A stretch of DNA of 64,000 bases, from NCBI RefSeq assembly GCF_040869045.1, contig NC_090323.1, forward strand, positions 263,690,392-263,754,391. Reading direction: 5' to 3'. Made by a program: the position numbers and the translations under genes. The stretch is from Eurosta solidaginis. Taxonomy: Eukaryota; Arthropoda; Insecta; Diptera; Tephritidae. This document shows, one piece after another, positions 1-11,319 of the stretch (its first letter is position 1; each line of letters begins with the position of its first letter). The notes under the pieces are model-generated. The model did no database searches. It saw only the letters and a list, made by a program, of their open reading frames with translations, and was not told the origin of the DNA.

Positions 1-161
1 CAGTTGTAATATGTATAATGTGAAATACTGCGCCAGTGTCAACAATGCACGGTTACAAATTTTCCAAAGGATGTACGGAACAAGGTCGAGATCGGTTGCA
101 TACCATACCCACTTTTTATACCCTATCATCCGCTGTCCTTTCGTTCATCCCTTAATACTAT

Positions 162-345
162 AAAAAAATAAATACTTGGCATGAATGAGGCCAAGTTTCT
201 CTTCCAATTCCAATAGTGCTTATTTAAAATTTTCCTAGAAGTTGGCGGGACGGGACCTACATGTTTATGCCAACTCCGAGCGACATCTACAAGGCAGATT
301 AATTTCCACTGAAAAGCTTTTCATGACAGAAATACAATCCGTAAG
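162..345 (-). mobile_element. Diverged tRNA-derived SINE fragment (copy 1 of 3)
   Basis: This stretch matches, with many substitutions, the body of the SINE at 29296-29655. Both share the blocks 'gacgggacctacatgttt', 'gccaactccgag' (versus 'gccgactccgaa'), 'caaggcagat', 'tttcactgaaaagctttt' and 'gacagaaataca'. The A/T-rich tail lies on the left (tataaaaaaataaa), so the element is on the minus strand. The tRNA-like head with its B box is not visible, so it is 5'-truncated or decayed. It is the oldest-looking of the three copies. Confidence 0.6.
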
Positions 346-365
346 CGGAGCCGGCTACCATACAG

Positions 366-520
366 CTCATTAACATGATAACTTGAGCGAAAACTGGGAC
401 ATTTTAAACAAATTTGGGACGAGAGTTTACCTGAACATAGAGTATATTGGTATTGAAAATGGTCGAAATCAAATTATAACCACGCCCACTTTTCTGATAT
501 CGGAAAAATCGGGAATTGAT
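366..520. repeat. Fragment of long non-coding dipteran repeat
   Basis: The phrases 'taacatgataacttgagcgaaaa' and 'ataaccacgcccacttttctgatatcggaaaa' match the consensus-like parts of the long repeat seen in full at 24668-28717 and 42676-45115. The similarity is clear to the eye but short and diverged. It reads in the same orientation as the 24.7-kb copy. Confidence 0.5.
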
Positions 521-1674
521 AGAATGCAATAAAAAATATTAGACTCTGAACAGGCTCCGAGGCTGAGATCGTTTTGTTCAACGAACAAGCCAAGACTTCG
601 GATTCTGCCGAGGACACTAACAGAAAAAATAATAAAGGAGAAGAAATTCCTCAAGGGCTCCAAAAACTCTTCCTACTATCTTCGAAAGATGCAGGAGAGA
701 GATCCTGTCACTCTTACTGCGAGGAACAGTGATCTTATGAGGAAACAACATAGCGTAAGGCAACCAACTGAAGCTGATGGCCAAAAAGGGTTAAACGATC
801 AGGGAAAAGACGCGAATGAAGGACCTATGTCTCAATCGACGAGCGCAAAGTATGGAAAGATTGAAAATATTGGGAAGCCTGATAAGGGGCTCAGGCAATT
901 GAGTGGCAGATGGTTACGATGACAGCCTCCAAAACTAGGGTTGACAGCGACGTGCGTAAACAGCAAGGTGACACAAAAGATTTGTAAAAGAGACGTGGTT
1001 GGCAAACATTGGGATCTAGCCCAGAACACCCCGTGCGATGCAAGTACTTTTGCACGTGACTTACTGACATGAGAGTGACCGTCCTAAAATATTCGTTCCC
1101 GGCAAACGCGCAAAACCATTTCTCTGGACAGGGATTGGGTTCTGAACCTGGATTGAGTTCATTACCATTCCGGAGCAGAAGAATATAGAACAGTCACGCT
1201 GCAAGGATCTGCTGGGAGGATGAACATATGTCGGAGGGTCCTAACAAACTAAATGGGGTTACACTGAAATAACAGCCCTTGGTCAGACAAAGTTCCGAGG
1301 CATTCCGGTACATAGAATTGGCTGCCGGTGGGAGCGGAGGTACGAGTCTCAAAAACTTGTTGAAAGTGGAGAAATTAACTAAGAAAGAGGTTGTAGCATT
1401 ATACGTCATGCCCACCTATGCAATACATTTGCGGCATTACGCATCATGAACTTCTATGCCAATACATTTTTGTAATAGCACAATATTATACCGAAAATGA
1501 AACCCTTGCCAGTTCACACATTACAAATTTTGCTTAGTCACTCACCCCGGTCAATACACTTGCCGATCGTCAATGTTAGTTTGCCACCAAAATATTAACA
1601 TACAACGAATAATGTGAATAACCAAATATTCACATAAAAACATTTTACATGAATAGCAATCTGCTGACTTTGCA
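521..1674. other. No gene recognised; possible decayed repeat
   Basis: Short open frames occur on both strands (for example 689-922 plus and 1194-1415 minus) but none shows a recognisable motif. The stretch 660-1400 has a higher GC content than its flanks, as ancient transposon coding sequence often does. I cannot assign it to a family. Confidence 0.3.
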
Positions 1675-1782
1675 TACAAATCTACATATATGCATACTAT
1701 TAATACAAATCTACATGTATGTATACCGTTTATACAAATCTACATATATGCATACTATTAGTACAAATCTACATATCTTTAG
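1675..1782. repeat. 29-bp tandem repeat, about 3.7 copies
   Basis: The unit starts 'tacaaatctacatatatgca' and repeats at 1675, 1704, 1733 and (truncated) 1762. Units differ by a few transitions. The stretch is AT-rich and non-coding. Confidence 0.85.
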
Positions 1783-2069
1783 TTCGTAAGTATTAGAACA
1801 TTTAGGAATGTATAGGTTAAAAAATTATGTATAAAAGGGAAAGAATTTCTTTTAATAAAAACAATCAATATCTGAAATTCAAAGTCTCCTAATCTATTAT
1901 TTGAACATTTCAAGGTGGTACCATGCCCATTTCAAAAAGTTGCTTAAAATAGGAGTGGTACCGCCCCTTTTTTAGAATTGGTGGGAAGATAAAGCCTACA
2001 TCGAGGAAGTATCCTTCGACGGAGCAGGCTACCAGAATTTTGTCAAGGTCGTCAGCTGCCGCAAACTTG

Positions 2070-3660
2070 AAATCTCTGAATTTCTTAACGAAAACGGTAC
2101 GCGGCTTAAGCGCTCCGTGGCCAAAAGGTCATTTGGAGGTGATCCCTATCTCTAGGTTACCGCTTCGCCTAATGGTTTCAGTGTGGATGTTGCCTCCGGG
2201 AATGGCAGCGGAATCCATACTGATGCTATTTGGTAAGAAAAATAAGGAGCAAAAGAGTGTCAGATGGTTTCAATGACCGTCTCAAAACATCACTGCAAGT
2301 CATAAAAACGAGTAATGGGGTCGCTGGGTTTGGGTTGGGCTCCCTTAAGGTATTTGTTTTTGGAGAATGGAATGTATTTACCGATGAGGTGGCCAGTAAA
2401 TGTAACGAAATGGACATAAACGAGGTGGGCAGCTCCGTACGACCACCACTGGGTCTTCATCGCCTGAGGAAAATGTTATATTAAAGCAAAGGACATGCTG
2501 TACAACAACCGGGAGTATTACAAGGTCCCAAGGTCCTTATGGCCATGTTTGAATGGGAAAGGAACTAGATTCCTTCTCAAGCTAAACAAATCTTTAGTGA
2601 GAATACTTACGGTTGTCACCGCAGTCCATTGCGCTCTTGCACCAATGCTCCGACGGTGGCGCTTACCAACAAGCTGTCTGCAGAGGCTGTCAAGATTAGG
2701 AGGAAGAGGGGCGATTCATCACTTACTCTGCCGGTGTCCAAGACAGCAAACAAGACGTTATAGATTTCTGGGTGCACGGTTTTCCGACAGTCTGGCGGAG
2801 ATTTGGAAATAAATCTTTCACTCCTACTTACGTTCATCAGAGAAAGCAAGTAGTTCGTTGAGTACCACTAGGAAGTAGTCAACATTGCCAGTAAGTCGAA
2901 AGAAAAAAACGTAATAACGAAGAACCTGCCACTTTAGCAGAAAATATGTCCGTCGAAGAAATCGATTGCAAGAGAAACACGTCTCGGTCTCCCGGACACA
3001 ATCATTGCTGAACTCGTAAATCATGTACAATATTTTCTCATGTCTTTTGTAGTTTGCTGAAATAAGAAAAGGAGAACTACAGACTGCGGTGCTTGAATTT
3101 GGTAAAAAGCCCCCTGCGATAGAATATGTCTCTTGAAAAGTGTGTACAATCCAAATTTCAATAAAAAATTAGAATAGAGCTGATTACATTCAACACGATG
3201 TCTACAGACCACACCCACAATAAAGCAAAGCTTGACGACAACCGTAGCCAAACATTGGCTACTTGATTACTTTGAAACCGGCAGCTACAAATATAAATAA
3301 TAGCAAACAGTAGCGAAAAACAAAAGAATGATTTTAGCTTTTATTATCTGTTATTTAAATCTATTTTAGTTTTTATTGACAAAATAAAGAGGACGCCACT
3401 CACTGTCTCTACCCAAAAATAGAATCAGGCTTAATTTGGCTACCACGGCAGTCCTGATTGATTGTCGTACTGCTCTGTCGCTCCGAAAATAACGACCCTA
3501 AAAATAACATGCGTCGCTTTGTAGCCGCTGTCGTAGATGTAATCAGGTATGTCCTCATATGATGCCACCATGTCTACGAATTCGGTTGCTCTGTTCCCAA
3601 ACATCTGCATTGCTATGCGAATAATCTGCAATCGGTGCTTTATCAAGAATAAAAGACTAT
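2070..3660. repeat. Diverged duplicated segment, copy 1
   Basis: This segment aligns with 8610-9712. Shared landmarks in the same order are 'tttcttaacgaaaacggtac' at the start, 'gtaagaaaaataaggagc', 'gacatgctgta', 'aacaaccgggagtatt', 'gttcatcagagaaagcaagt', 'ctagaagtagtcaacattgcc'-like text (here 'ctaggaagtagtcaacattg') and, near the end, 'gatgccaccatg.ctacgaatt' followed by 'gctttatcaagaataaaa'. Small frames within it are unlike known proteins. It may be an old transposon or a segmental duplication; no terminal repeats were found. The minus-strand ORF 3440-3811 lies within it. Confidence 0.75.
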
Positions 3661-3811
3661 CATCGTTCATGTTGAACTCGGAGTGGTGTATCAGGATTGG
3701 CCACTTTGTATTTGGAATCTGAGGAAGCAAGGGAACTTGCCATTGATGATATAAAAGCTTTTGCCTCAGCTTAAACAGGAAAGGCAAAATTTTAAGCACC
3801 TTGCTAGTCAT
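3440..3811 (-). CDS. Hypothetical protein fragment, 123 codons
   Basis: An ATG-started frame without introns; I do not recognise it with confidence. The segment 'IPNTKWPI' followed by a hydrophobic 'FRVVIFG' some 60 residues later is faintly like the N-terminal third of CYP4-type cytochrome P450s (proline-rich hinge, then the F/R-V-W-x-G strand). The protein is far too short for a P450, has no heme-binding cysteine motif and no membrane anchor. Shreds of the same sequence recur at 9640-9712, so it is part of a duplicated repeat and may be a captured gene fragment or a transposon remnant. Treat it as unproven. Confidence 0.25.
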   Translation of the reverse strand: MTSKVLKILPFLFKLRQKLLYHQWQVPLLPQIPNTKWPILIHHSEFNMNDDSLLFLIKHRLQIIRIAMQMFGNRATEFVDMVASYEDIPDYIYDSGYKATHVIFRVVIFGATEQYDNQSGLPW

Positions 3812-4378
3812 TTTAAAATATATGGAAGACTACGCGTAGTCTACGTAGCTACGTTAATGAAAAAAATTAACCTTTTTTTAAGGCCGCTTTTTTTCCAAAT
3901 CTGCTTCAAATTTTTCTTAAATTCATTATTATAACTTTCATATTATCAATTCTATACTTTTTATACTTTCTTTCATGTTAATCTCAGACTTGACAGTTAT
4001 ACTGATTTTGATAAATCAAAAACAAAAAGGGAACCGCTTCTGTAGTTTACTCCAGGGACCAAATATTTCCCCTACGCCCCTGCATATAACAAAATATTAA
4101 ATCTCAATCAAAAATATTTATTTGAGGATAATTCGAAAAAATATATCGCCATTTGGACTGCTGTGTGGAATATCACTCTTTCTCAGTTGCCGTTTTTCTC
4201 GTTCTCAGAAAACGCTTGAAAAATGCCCGATTTCAAAGTTAAAAGAACGCCCTACTTCGGTGTTTTATCCAAAAACGCAATATCTCAGAATTGGTTTAAA
4301 ACGTCATCTGAAATGGAGCGTTCTGTCGAGATAGTGTGATATTCTAGCCAGCAGTCGATTTATAACACCACTTTACAA
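3812..4378. other. AT-rich non-coding DNA downstream of the protease gene
   Basis: No gene is seen. On the minus strand an AATAAA at about 4106-4111 is the first canonical poly(A) signal downstream of the protease stop codon. The plus-strand frame 4122-4334 has no motif and looks like chance. Confidence 0.4.
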
Positions 4379-5161
4379 TTAAAGTTTCATTGATTTTTTT
4401 ATAAAACTTAGAACTTTTGCATTATTTACATTTATGAATACATCCGGATAACCGTTTATCGCACACCGATATGAAAATGACATCACCCCACATAGTTCTC
4501 CATTCACAACGCCCGGTCCTCCAGAATCTCCATCACACGCACCAGTTCCACCACCTCCAGCACAAATCATTGAGTTATCCATAGCTGGATTTAAAAACTT
4601 ATATTTACACGTACATGTCTCCAGTGGTACTATATTCAGGGTAGTTGAGCGGAGTTCTTCAATGTTACAAGGACTGGATTCCCTTATTTTACCCCATCCA
4701 CTAAGTCGTATTTCTGTGCCCTCTTTTAATATCTTACTGCAAAGCGGTATTGTGCGTACCGTAGAACTGTTGGTAAAGGGTTCTACCACTTTAAGCGCAC
4801 CTACATCCATACTATAACTTGAGGGATTGTAACTACATGAAACAAATCTTTCTATCGCCAGGCGACATTGTCCACGGTAGAGTGTATCGGTTGCACCAGC
4901 AATAACGGTGAAGAACCTGCTATTTATTTTTTCTTTCAGACAATGAGCCGCCGTAATCACTATTTGCATAGTGACTAATGAACCAGCACAAAAATAGTTG
5001 TCTTTGTCGTCATGTAATGCTACTATATATGGGCTTTTTTCTATATCCCAAGGAATGCCATTAACTATCCGAAATTGCGAACTTGTATACGTAGAAACGA
5101 AGCTTAGCATGACAAACAGAAGCCCGAAATAAATGCGTGAGCTCATTGTGACTTTGATCAC
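4379..5161 (-). CDS. Secreted chymotrypsin-fold serine protease (S1A), collagenase-like pocket
   Basis: The single-exon frame of 260 codons encodes a complete secreted S1A peptidase. A hydrophobic signal peptide spans about residues 8-28, a very short propeptide ends in Arg, and the mature chain starts IVNG, so activation would be by a trypsin-like cut. The catalytic triad is visible: His in 'TAAHC', Asp in 'SMDVGALKV' and Ser in 'GDSGGP'. Cysteine pairs 42-58, 168-182 and 191-220 (chymotrypsin numbering) are present, plus extra cysteines. Position 189 is Gly (GACDGDSGGP), so this is not a trypsin; position 226 is Asp (YPDVF). That Gly189/Asp226 pair is known from fiddler-crab collagenase, which has broad specificity. 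Length is normal for a digestive protease. A second in-frame Met at residue 6 would also leave a good signal peptide. A TATA box lies 43 bp upstream. Confidence 0.93.
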   Translation of the reverse strand: MIKVTMSSRIYFGLLFVMLSFVSTYTSSQFRIVNGIPWDIEKSPYIVALHDDKDNYFCAGSLVTMQIVITAAHCLKEKINSRFFTVIAGATDTLYRGQCRLAIERFVSCSYNPSSYSMDVGALKVVEPFTNSSTVRTIPLCSKILKEGTEIRLSGWGKIRESSPCNIEELRSTTLNIVPLETCTCKYKFLNPAMDNSMICAGGGGTGACDGDSGGPGVVNGELCGVMSFSYRCAINGYPDVFINVNNAKVLSFIKKSMKL

Positions 5162-5203
5162 CGCTTGTTAACTATACAGTAAAGTACGAAAACCTGTGTG
5201 GGC

Positions 5204-5212
5204 GCTATTTAT
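5204..5212 (-). promoter_or_regulatory. TATA box of the serine protease gene
   Basis: On the minus strand the sequence reads TATAAATAG, 43 bp upstream of the ATG at 5161. With the usual 25-30 bp spacing, transcription would start near 5175-5180, giving a very short 5' leader. This fits compact, highly expressed digestive-protease genes of flies. Confidence 0.65.
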
Positions 5213-5755
5213 ACATAATGAAACAAAAAAAAAGCTTTTTCTTGTAGATTCCAGGAATTTGACACAAACTTGTATGAAAAATATGTCTAAATTTAAAACC
5301 GTTAAAACTATCTAACAAAATTCGATAGAGAGGTGGCCTTTAATATAAAAAATGCTTCGTAGAAAAATTAAGAAATCGGTGAAGAACGACGCCCACTTTT
5401 ATATAAAAGGTTTTTAAAAGGATCGTGGATAAATAAAATAAGCTATATCTTTGCCAAAAAGAGCTTTATATCAATGGTGTTTCATTCCCCAAGTGGAATT
5501 ATGACAAGAAAAAGCAAAAGGTTAAAATTTTTGAAAATGTTTCAGGAGCCACAATGCGAAGAAAAATTAATGAATGGAAGTAAGATTGGGTGCACATATT
5601 TTCCTTATAGCAGGAAATATTTCTAGTAAAAATGAACGGGATCGGTTAAACAAATAAATAAATCCCCTGTAACAAAGTTCGAAACGTAATTTATTGAAAT
5701 TGAAACTCACGCTGAGTTTAAAATGTTCGGTTACACCCGAACTTAGACACCCTTA
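5213..5755. repeat. Fragment of long non-coding repeat with a terminal hairpin
   Basis: Contains 'gaagaacgacgcccacttttatataaaa', typical of the long repeat family, and ends with the hairpin GTTCGG-ttacac-CCGAAC at 5725-5742. The same hairpin in reverse marks the left end of the repeat copy at 42689-42706. The middle is diverged or comes from a related subfamily. Confidence 0.5.
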
Positions 5756-8159
5756 CTTGTTTCAATTATGTTTTGCTAATACATTACATGCGCATTTGCA
5801 TGTGCCCTGTTGTTGATCAGCTGACCATGGCTGGTGCCATTTTAAAGGTTTACAAGGTGGATATGTTTGCTTCCTTCTCTTTCTAACACACTGCTGTTTG
5901 ACATGCACTTTTTGACATTGAAGTGGCAAACCAGTGTGGAACGCTAAATGAAGCGTTTAAAGCCTAGATCGCTGACATCGGATGCAAAAATTTACACAAT
6001 TTAATTGTCCTTAATCTTGGACACAATAATTATCTTCCCACTTTCAGAACTATTTTTTGTCAGGATTTTTTAGTTTATACACCCAACCTCGAGCTTTTCT
6101 ATTGAGCTATTTGAGTTTTTAAATCGGAAACTTCTATGGTATTTGGATTAATTGTGCCCAACTTGGAGGACTTGGTTCAATTTGAATGGTAACAGCTCCT
6201 GGATATAACCGAGCACGTTTGTAAATACTCAGATCTGACGGACAGCTGATAAAATAAGTATACTTAAAATTATTCTCGTTAAGGTGATTTGAACACAACT
6301 TCATAGCTTTTTAAACTGTTTTATTAAGCTTGACTCTCTTGAACGAATTTGTTAATTAAAATTTAAGCCACTTCCCAATAAGCTACAAGCTTCAAACTTG
6401 GTATATAGTTCAGAACCCGATGACAATGCAATAATAAGAAAAAAACTCCGATAGGTGGCGCATGATCGAGATATTAAAAATACTCGTATATCTGGTCCAA
6501 TTTGGCACATACTTGGAACGAATATTACATACAGTCCGGTAGAAGTGACATCAAAATACTTTGGAGTTCAAGGAGGGACAAGCATATGTGGCGCCGAGCC
6601 GAGGAAAGTCTTTGGAAGGATTATGTATTGAGGACTTACATTGTAGCAAGTATTCAGGAAAGAGTCCTTGTAATAATGAGTCACTAAATGAACTAAATAG
6701 AATGAGAAATAATAGGCAAATAAATAAAGACTAAAAACTTGAGAAGAAAATAATTTAAACAATTTTTTTAGTTAAACTGTTTTATTGAAAACAATACTTA
6801 CATTAAGTAATAATAATACTAAAAGCTAGAAAATGATTAGGTAGGTGCTGTGTACTAGTAGTCACACTCCTGATCAGTCTAGGGCGTTGATTAGACAATT
6901 AAATAAAAATATTTTTTTGACTAAGCAATTGTGTCGGTAGGAATTTCATTGAAGTAGATGCGTTCAACACAATCTAATACATTATGAGAAGATCGCACGT
7001 GTTTTTAAGGAAAGGGCAGATTGAGCGACACTGGCACCATTTGACATGAAAAAGTAACCAGGTTCCAACTTTTGTTGCAAGCAAAGCACAACAAAAAAGA
7101 TTTGATATTTGTTTTTGCTAAGGGTGCTTTCAAACTTTGCAAGTGAAATTATTTTTTCCAGTTGTTGGTACTTTTATAAAAATTTCAAATTAGGAAAAGA
7201 ATAGGAGAGAAAATATGTTGGAAGTAGGTATGTTTCTCGTATAGAGAGAATGTTTATAACGGTGTTTGGCGAAATTTTGTATGATGGGCAAGGTAAAATA
7301 AACTTCAATTGCCAAGTCTGAAGTTCCTTTATATTTACAAACGCAACATCTTGGTTGATTGTGGCGATGTTATTGGTATGCATAAAATTGCGTTCAACGC
7401 ATCTATTTATATCAAAAAATTGATTGTGGCTGGGCCATTATTTTTCGCGTGTACTTCAAGCAGTAAACATCTCTACAAAAAAAATTGAGTTTGTATTCGA
7501 AGCTCTACCAGCGTTGTGCACCACTGCTATAGCTCAATTTTGAGCAGTCTCATAAAGCAAAAAGTAGAGAAACTGAGAGCAAGAAAGTTTATCATTAAAC
7601 ATTGTGTGAAATATATCAACCGAGCGTAAGCTAGAGCAGCTCAGTAAACAAAACTTAAAAAAAAAAAAACCAGTCAGCATTGTAAAATGTTCAAGTTATA
7701 CATAGTTTAAGTACCTAAAATTTAGGCAAACACGAACCTAGCTTAAGTCAAAGCAATAAAAAGTAAAAGTTTTTTCTATTCACTAGGCCCATTATAACTT
7801 CAGAAAATGTTTGCTCTACCAAAATGACATACTCAAGGCATTTACGTATATTTCAGCCAGATTAAATGAACACAATCTTGGCAAAATATTTAGTTATTAT
7901 TTTTCAAAGAAAAAAAATTGTTTATGATACACGTGTCTATTTGCACAGTTGAATTTTTTTATTAAACTGAGAAAGGTTGCGTGGTATTTGTACAATGAGT
8001 GACATTATTTATAAACACGTAGTCTATTTGCTTCGTTTAATCTGTTTCCAAACTGATAATGTTATAACGTATACCCCCACAAAACTAGAGTGGGAAGCAA
8101 ATCACTTAATTTTTAGCAACAACACTGCTCGAAGCAGGGTTGCGTGACTTTTATTTAAA
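5756..8159. other. No gene seen; repeat-like DNA near 6240-6690
   Basis: AT-rich DNA without a supportable gene. The part around 6300-6600 ('gatgacaatgcaataataagaaaaaaactccgat', 'ggtggcgcatgatcgagatatt') resembles another non-coding repeat I associate with tephritid genomes, from memory only. Short frames at 6502-6762 and 7174-7383 show no motif. Confidence 0.35.
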
Positions 8160-8520
8160 TGAATCACGAATCCAAAAATAAAATTTATTTTTTATTTGAA
8201 AATGTTTTCAAATCCAAGATATTTTTCATCTTTTAATTCATTCGGCATCCAAATAAAAAATATTTTTTATTTGTTATTTGATTTGTTATTTATTTTTTAT
8301 TTACTCGGCGTTCAAATAAAAGATACTTTTTATTTGTTATTTGATTTGACATGCAAATAAAAAATCATATATGTAATACTCCTATATTGCTACAAAAGGC
8401 TAGGTTCATTCCCAAACATCAGAGTGCCGATATATTGCTGTTTAAACGTTTTTTTTTTTTTTGTATTCAATAATCGAATGTACCGAAATTTAAGTTTGTA
8501 GTATTACATATATGTAAAAA
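8160..8520. repeat. AT-rich repeat with a perfect 24-bp palindrome
   Basis: CAAATAAAAAAT/ATTTTTTATTTG forms a perfect palindrome at 8250-8273; a near copy with two changes lies at 8313-8336, giving a period of about 63 bp, and a half copy follows near 8355. An inverted pair 'catatatgtaatac' (about 8367) and 'gtattacatatatg' (about 8502) brackets the adjoining stretch and may be the ends of a small decayed element. Confidence 0.7.
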
Positions 8521-8609
8521 ATGCTTTTTACTTTTTATTTGTTGCTTTAGGGAAACCAAAAACAATTTTTGTTTCCGATTTGGGTGGCTATCTGAATGAA
8601 AGATACATT

Positions 8610-9712
8610 ATGCTTCTTATTTGATTTCTTAACGAAAACGGTACTCGTCTTGGGCGCTCCGTGGCTAAGAGGTCAGTTGGAGGTGATCCCTATAACTATG
8701 TTACCGCTTCCTTCCATACTGACGCTCTTTGGTAAGAAAAATAAGGAGCTTAAGGCAAAAGAGTGTAAGATGGTTTCAATGACCGTCTCCAAACACCACT
8801 GTAAGTCATAAAGAGGAGTAATAGGGTCGTTAGGTTTGGACGGGCTCGCTTAAAGTATTTGTTTTTGGAGAACAGAATGCATTTACAGAGGAGATGCCCG
8901 GTAAATGTTCCGAAATGAACATAAGCGAAGTGGACAGCTCCGTACGACCACCGCTAGGTCCTCATCGCCTGAGGAAAATCGGTAAATATGATATTAAAGC
9001 AAAGGACATGCTGTAGAACAACCGGGAGTATTGTAAGGTCCCAAGGTCCTTATGGCATGTTTGGATGGGAAAGGAACTAGGTTCCTTCTCAAGCTAAACA
9101 AATGAGAGTACTTAGGTTGTCAACACAGTCCACTGCGCTCTTGCAACAATGCTCCGACAAGCTATTTGGAGAGGCTGTCAAGATTAGGAGGAAGAGGACT
9201 CGATTCATCACTTACTCTGCCAGTCGCCAAGACTGCATAGACATTATAGATTTCTATGCGCACGGTTTTTCGACAGTCTGGCGGAGGTTTGGAAGATGAA
9301 TCTTTCACTCCTACTTACGTTCATCAGAGAAAGCAAGTAGTTCGTTGAATACCACTAGGAAGTAGTCAACATTGCCAGTAAGTCGAAAAAAAAACGTAAT
9401 AATGAAGAACCTGCCACTTCAGCGGAAAATATGACCGTCGAAGAAACACGTCTCGTTTTCCCGGACTCAATCATCGCTGGACTGGAAAACCATGAACAAT
9501 ATTTTGTAATTTCTTTTGTAGTTTCTTGAAATAAAAAAGGAGAATTTCAGACTAAGGCGCTTGACTCTGCTAAAAAAAACCAGCGATGAAATATGTCTCT
9601 TGAAAAGTGTGTACAAGCAAAATTTCACTAAAAATTTAGAATGTTGCATGTCCTCATTCGATGCCACCATGACTACGAATTAGGCGCTTTATCAAGAATA
9701 AAATACTACAAT
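8610..9712. repeat. Diverged duplicated segment, copy 2
   Basis: Partner of 2070-3660 in the same orientation. It lacks about 375 bp present in copy 1 between 3180 and 3550 and a further piece near 3585-3635, so only shreds of the 3440-3811 frame remain. Many point differences mark the duplication as old. No coding role is apparent. Confidence 0.75.
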
Positions 9713-9829
9713 CTCCCTTATTAATACCAAGTGTTATTTTAGTGAAGTAAGTAGTGGTTAAATACCATCCTAAAAGCTAACCATGGTTTTAAGTTATTTA
9801 AGCAATTAGTTGGGATCTGCTTTCGCATT

Positions 9830-10060
9830 TACAATTGACTATTCTCATTTACAAGTGACTATTATCATACCGAAGTGATGCTGTTGCATTAGCAATTGAC
9901 TATTCTCAATTCCATAAAACGCTTTCGCATTTACATTTGACGCTCTCTAATTTCCAACTGACTAATATCATTTACAATTTACAAATCTTAATTTCAAATT
10001 GCACTTTCTCATTTTCATATCACGTGCTCAAATGATGCTTTCTCATTTACAACTGAAAAT
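9830..10060. repeat. Degenerate minisatellite built on 'catttacaattgact'
   Basis: Variants of 'catttacaattgactattct' recur about every 25-35 bp (9830, 9850, 9890, 9936, 9969, 10035). Units are strongly diverged. Confidence 0.55.
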
Positions 10061-10299
10061 TGTGTAGTGCAGAGCTAAATCATTTGAATCACTTTTCGTT
10101 GCAGCTCTATAGCCAAACAATTCCTTTCACTACGGATGTAATGGAAGTAAGTTTACCACACAGAAATCTGAACTTGAAGGTTTATATGTGTCTTATTAAA
10201 ACAAACCAATAAGTCGTCGTTAGCAAATCGAGAATGTGCCAATAAAAAATTGGTAAAAACCCGATAAGAAATCGATAACAAATCCATACGCTTCCGACG

Positions 10300-10640
10300 A
10301 CATATTTTATTAATTTTTTTTTATTTTTTTATTTTATTATATTTAAATTAAATGAACTTACTTTAATTTAATTTAATTTAATTTAGTTTAATTGAATTGA
10401 CTTGAATTTTATTTTATTTTACTTTATTTAATTTAGTTAAATTTTATTTTGTTTTATTTAAATTAATGTTATTTTTTTATTTTATTTTGTTTTACTTTAG
10501 TTTATTTTTTCAATCAATCATTCATTCCATATTATTTTATTTTACTTATTTTTTTCAGTAGATTTTTTTATAAAATTTTTTTATTTCGTTTAGTTTAATA
10601 ATTTTTTTCATTGTGCCATTACTATTTCATATAAATCTAA
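10300..10640. repeat. AT-rich low-complexity tract (TTTAATTTAATT, TTTTATTTTA)
   Basis: More than 300 bp of runs such as (TTTAA)n and TTTTATTTTA. No gene is present. Confidence 0.85.
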
Positions 10641-11319
10641 CAGAATAATGTACAAAGACGTTACAACCAGGAAGACACTAAAAAGTGACTAATTTCAACT
10701 TAAACCTGTCAACCTAACCACGTTAGATTTTGGTTTACATATTTTGTATAACGTATTTGCTCATGTTTGCTCTGGCTCTTTATATAACATCAGTGTAAAA
10801 ATCTGTTCGACCACTTGTGAGCACAAAAAATTGTATATATGCTCAGAAAATTTTATTTATACGTAGGGTAAAACCGGGATAGATGCTCCACTTTTTGGAA
10901 AAGCCTTCTAATTTTAAAAATATAAATTTTATACCAATAATTTGTATTAATGTACCTAGTTCAATTTTTAACTTGAATTGTTATTATTATTTTTTATCCT
11001 GTTATACACAGCTTTTGAAAAAATTTGCTTTTCGTGAAACCTTTTTTTTTTGGGATAGATGCCTACCTGTATGGATAGTTGCCCCACCTTGCAAATATTG
11101 AGAGGGATATATGCCCCTTATACCATGTAACCGAAAAAACTAAACCAAATGCAAGGTAGTTCTACTCTTACTACAAAACCATAATAAAGAAAACGTTTTG
11201 TGTTTTTTTAATCTTTTAATTATTATCATTAGAAGATAATGTTAATATCAAACTAATGGTCATAGTTAAAATAAAGCTTTTGCTTTGTACGTAGCGTTAC
11301 AATAACATAACCCCCCCTG

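Noticed and set aside
4379..5161. Trypsin assignment for the protease
   Set aside because: Residue 189 is Gly, not Asp, so classical trypsin specificity is not supported.
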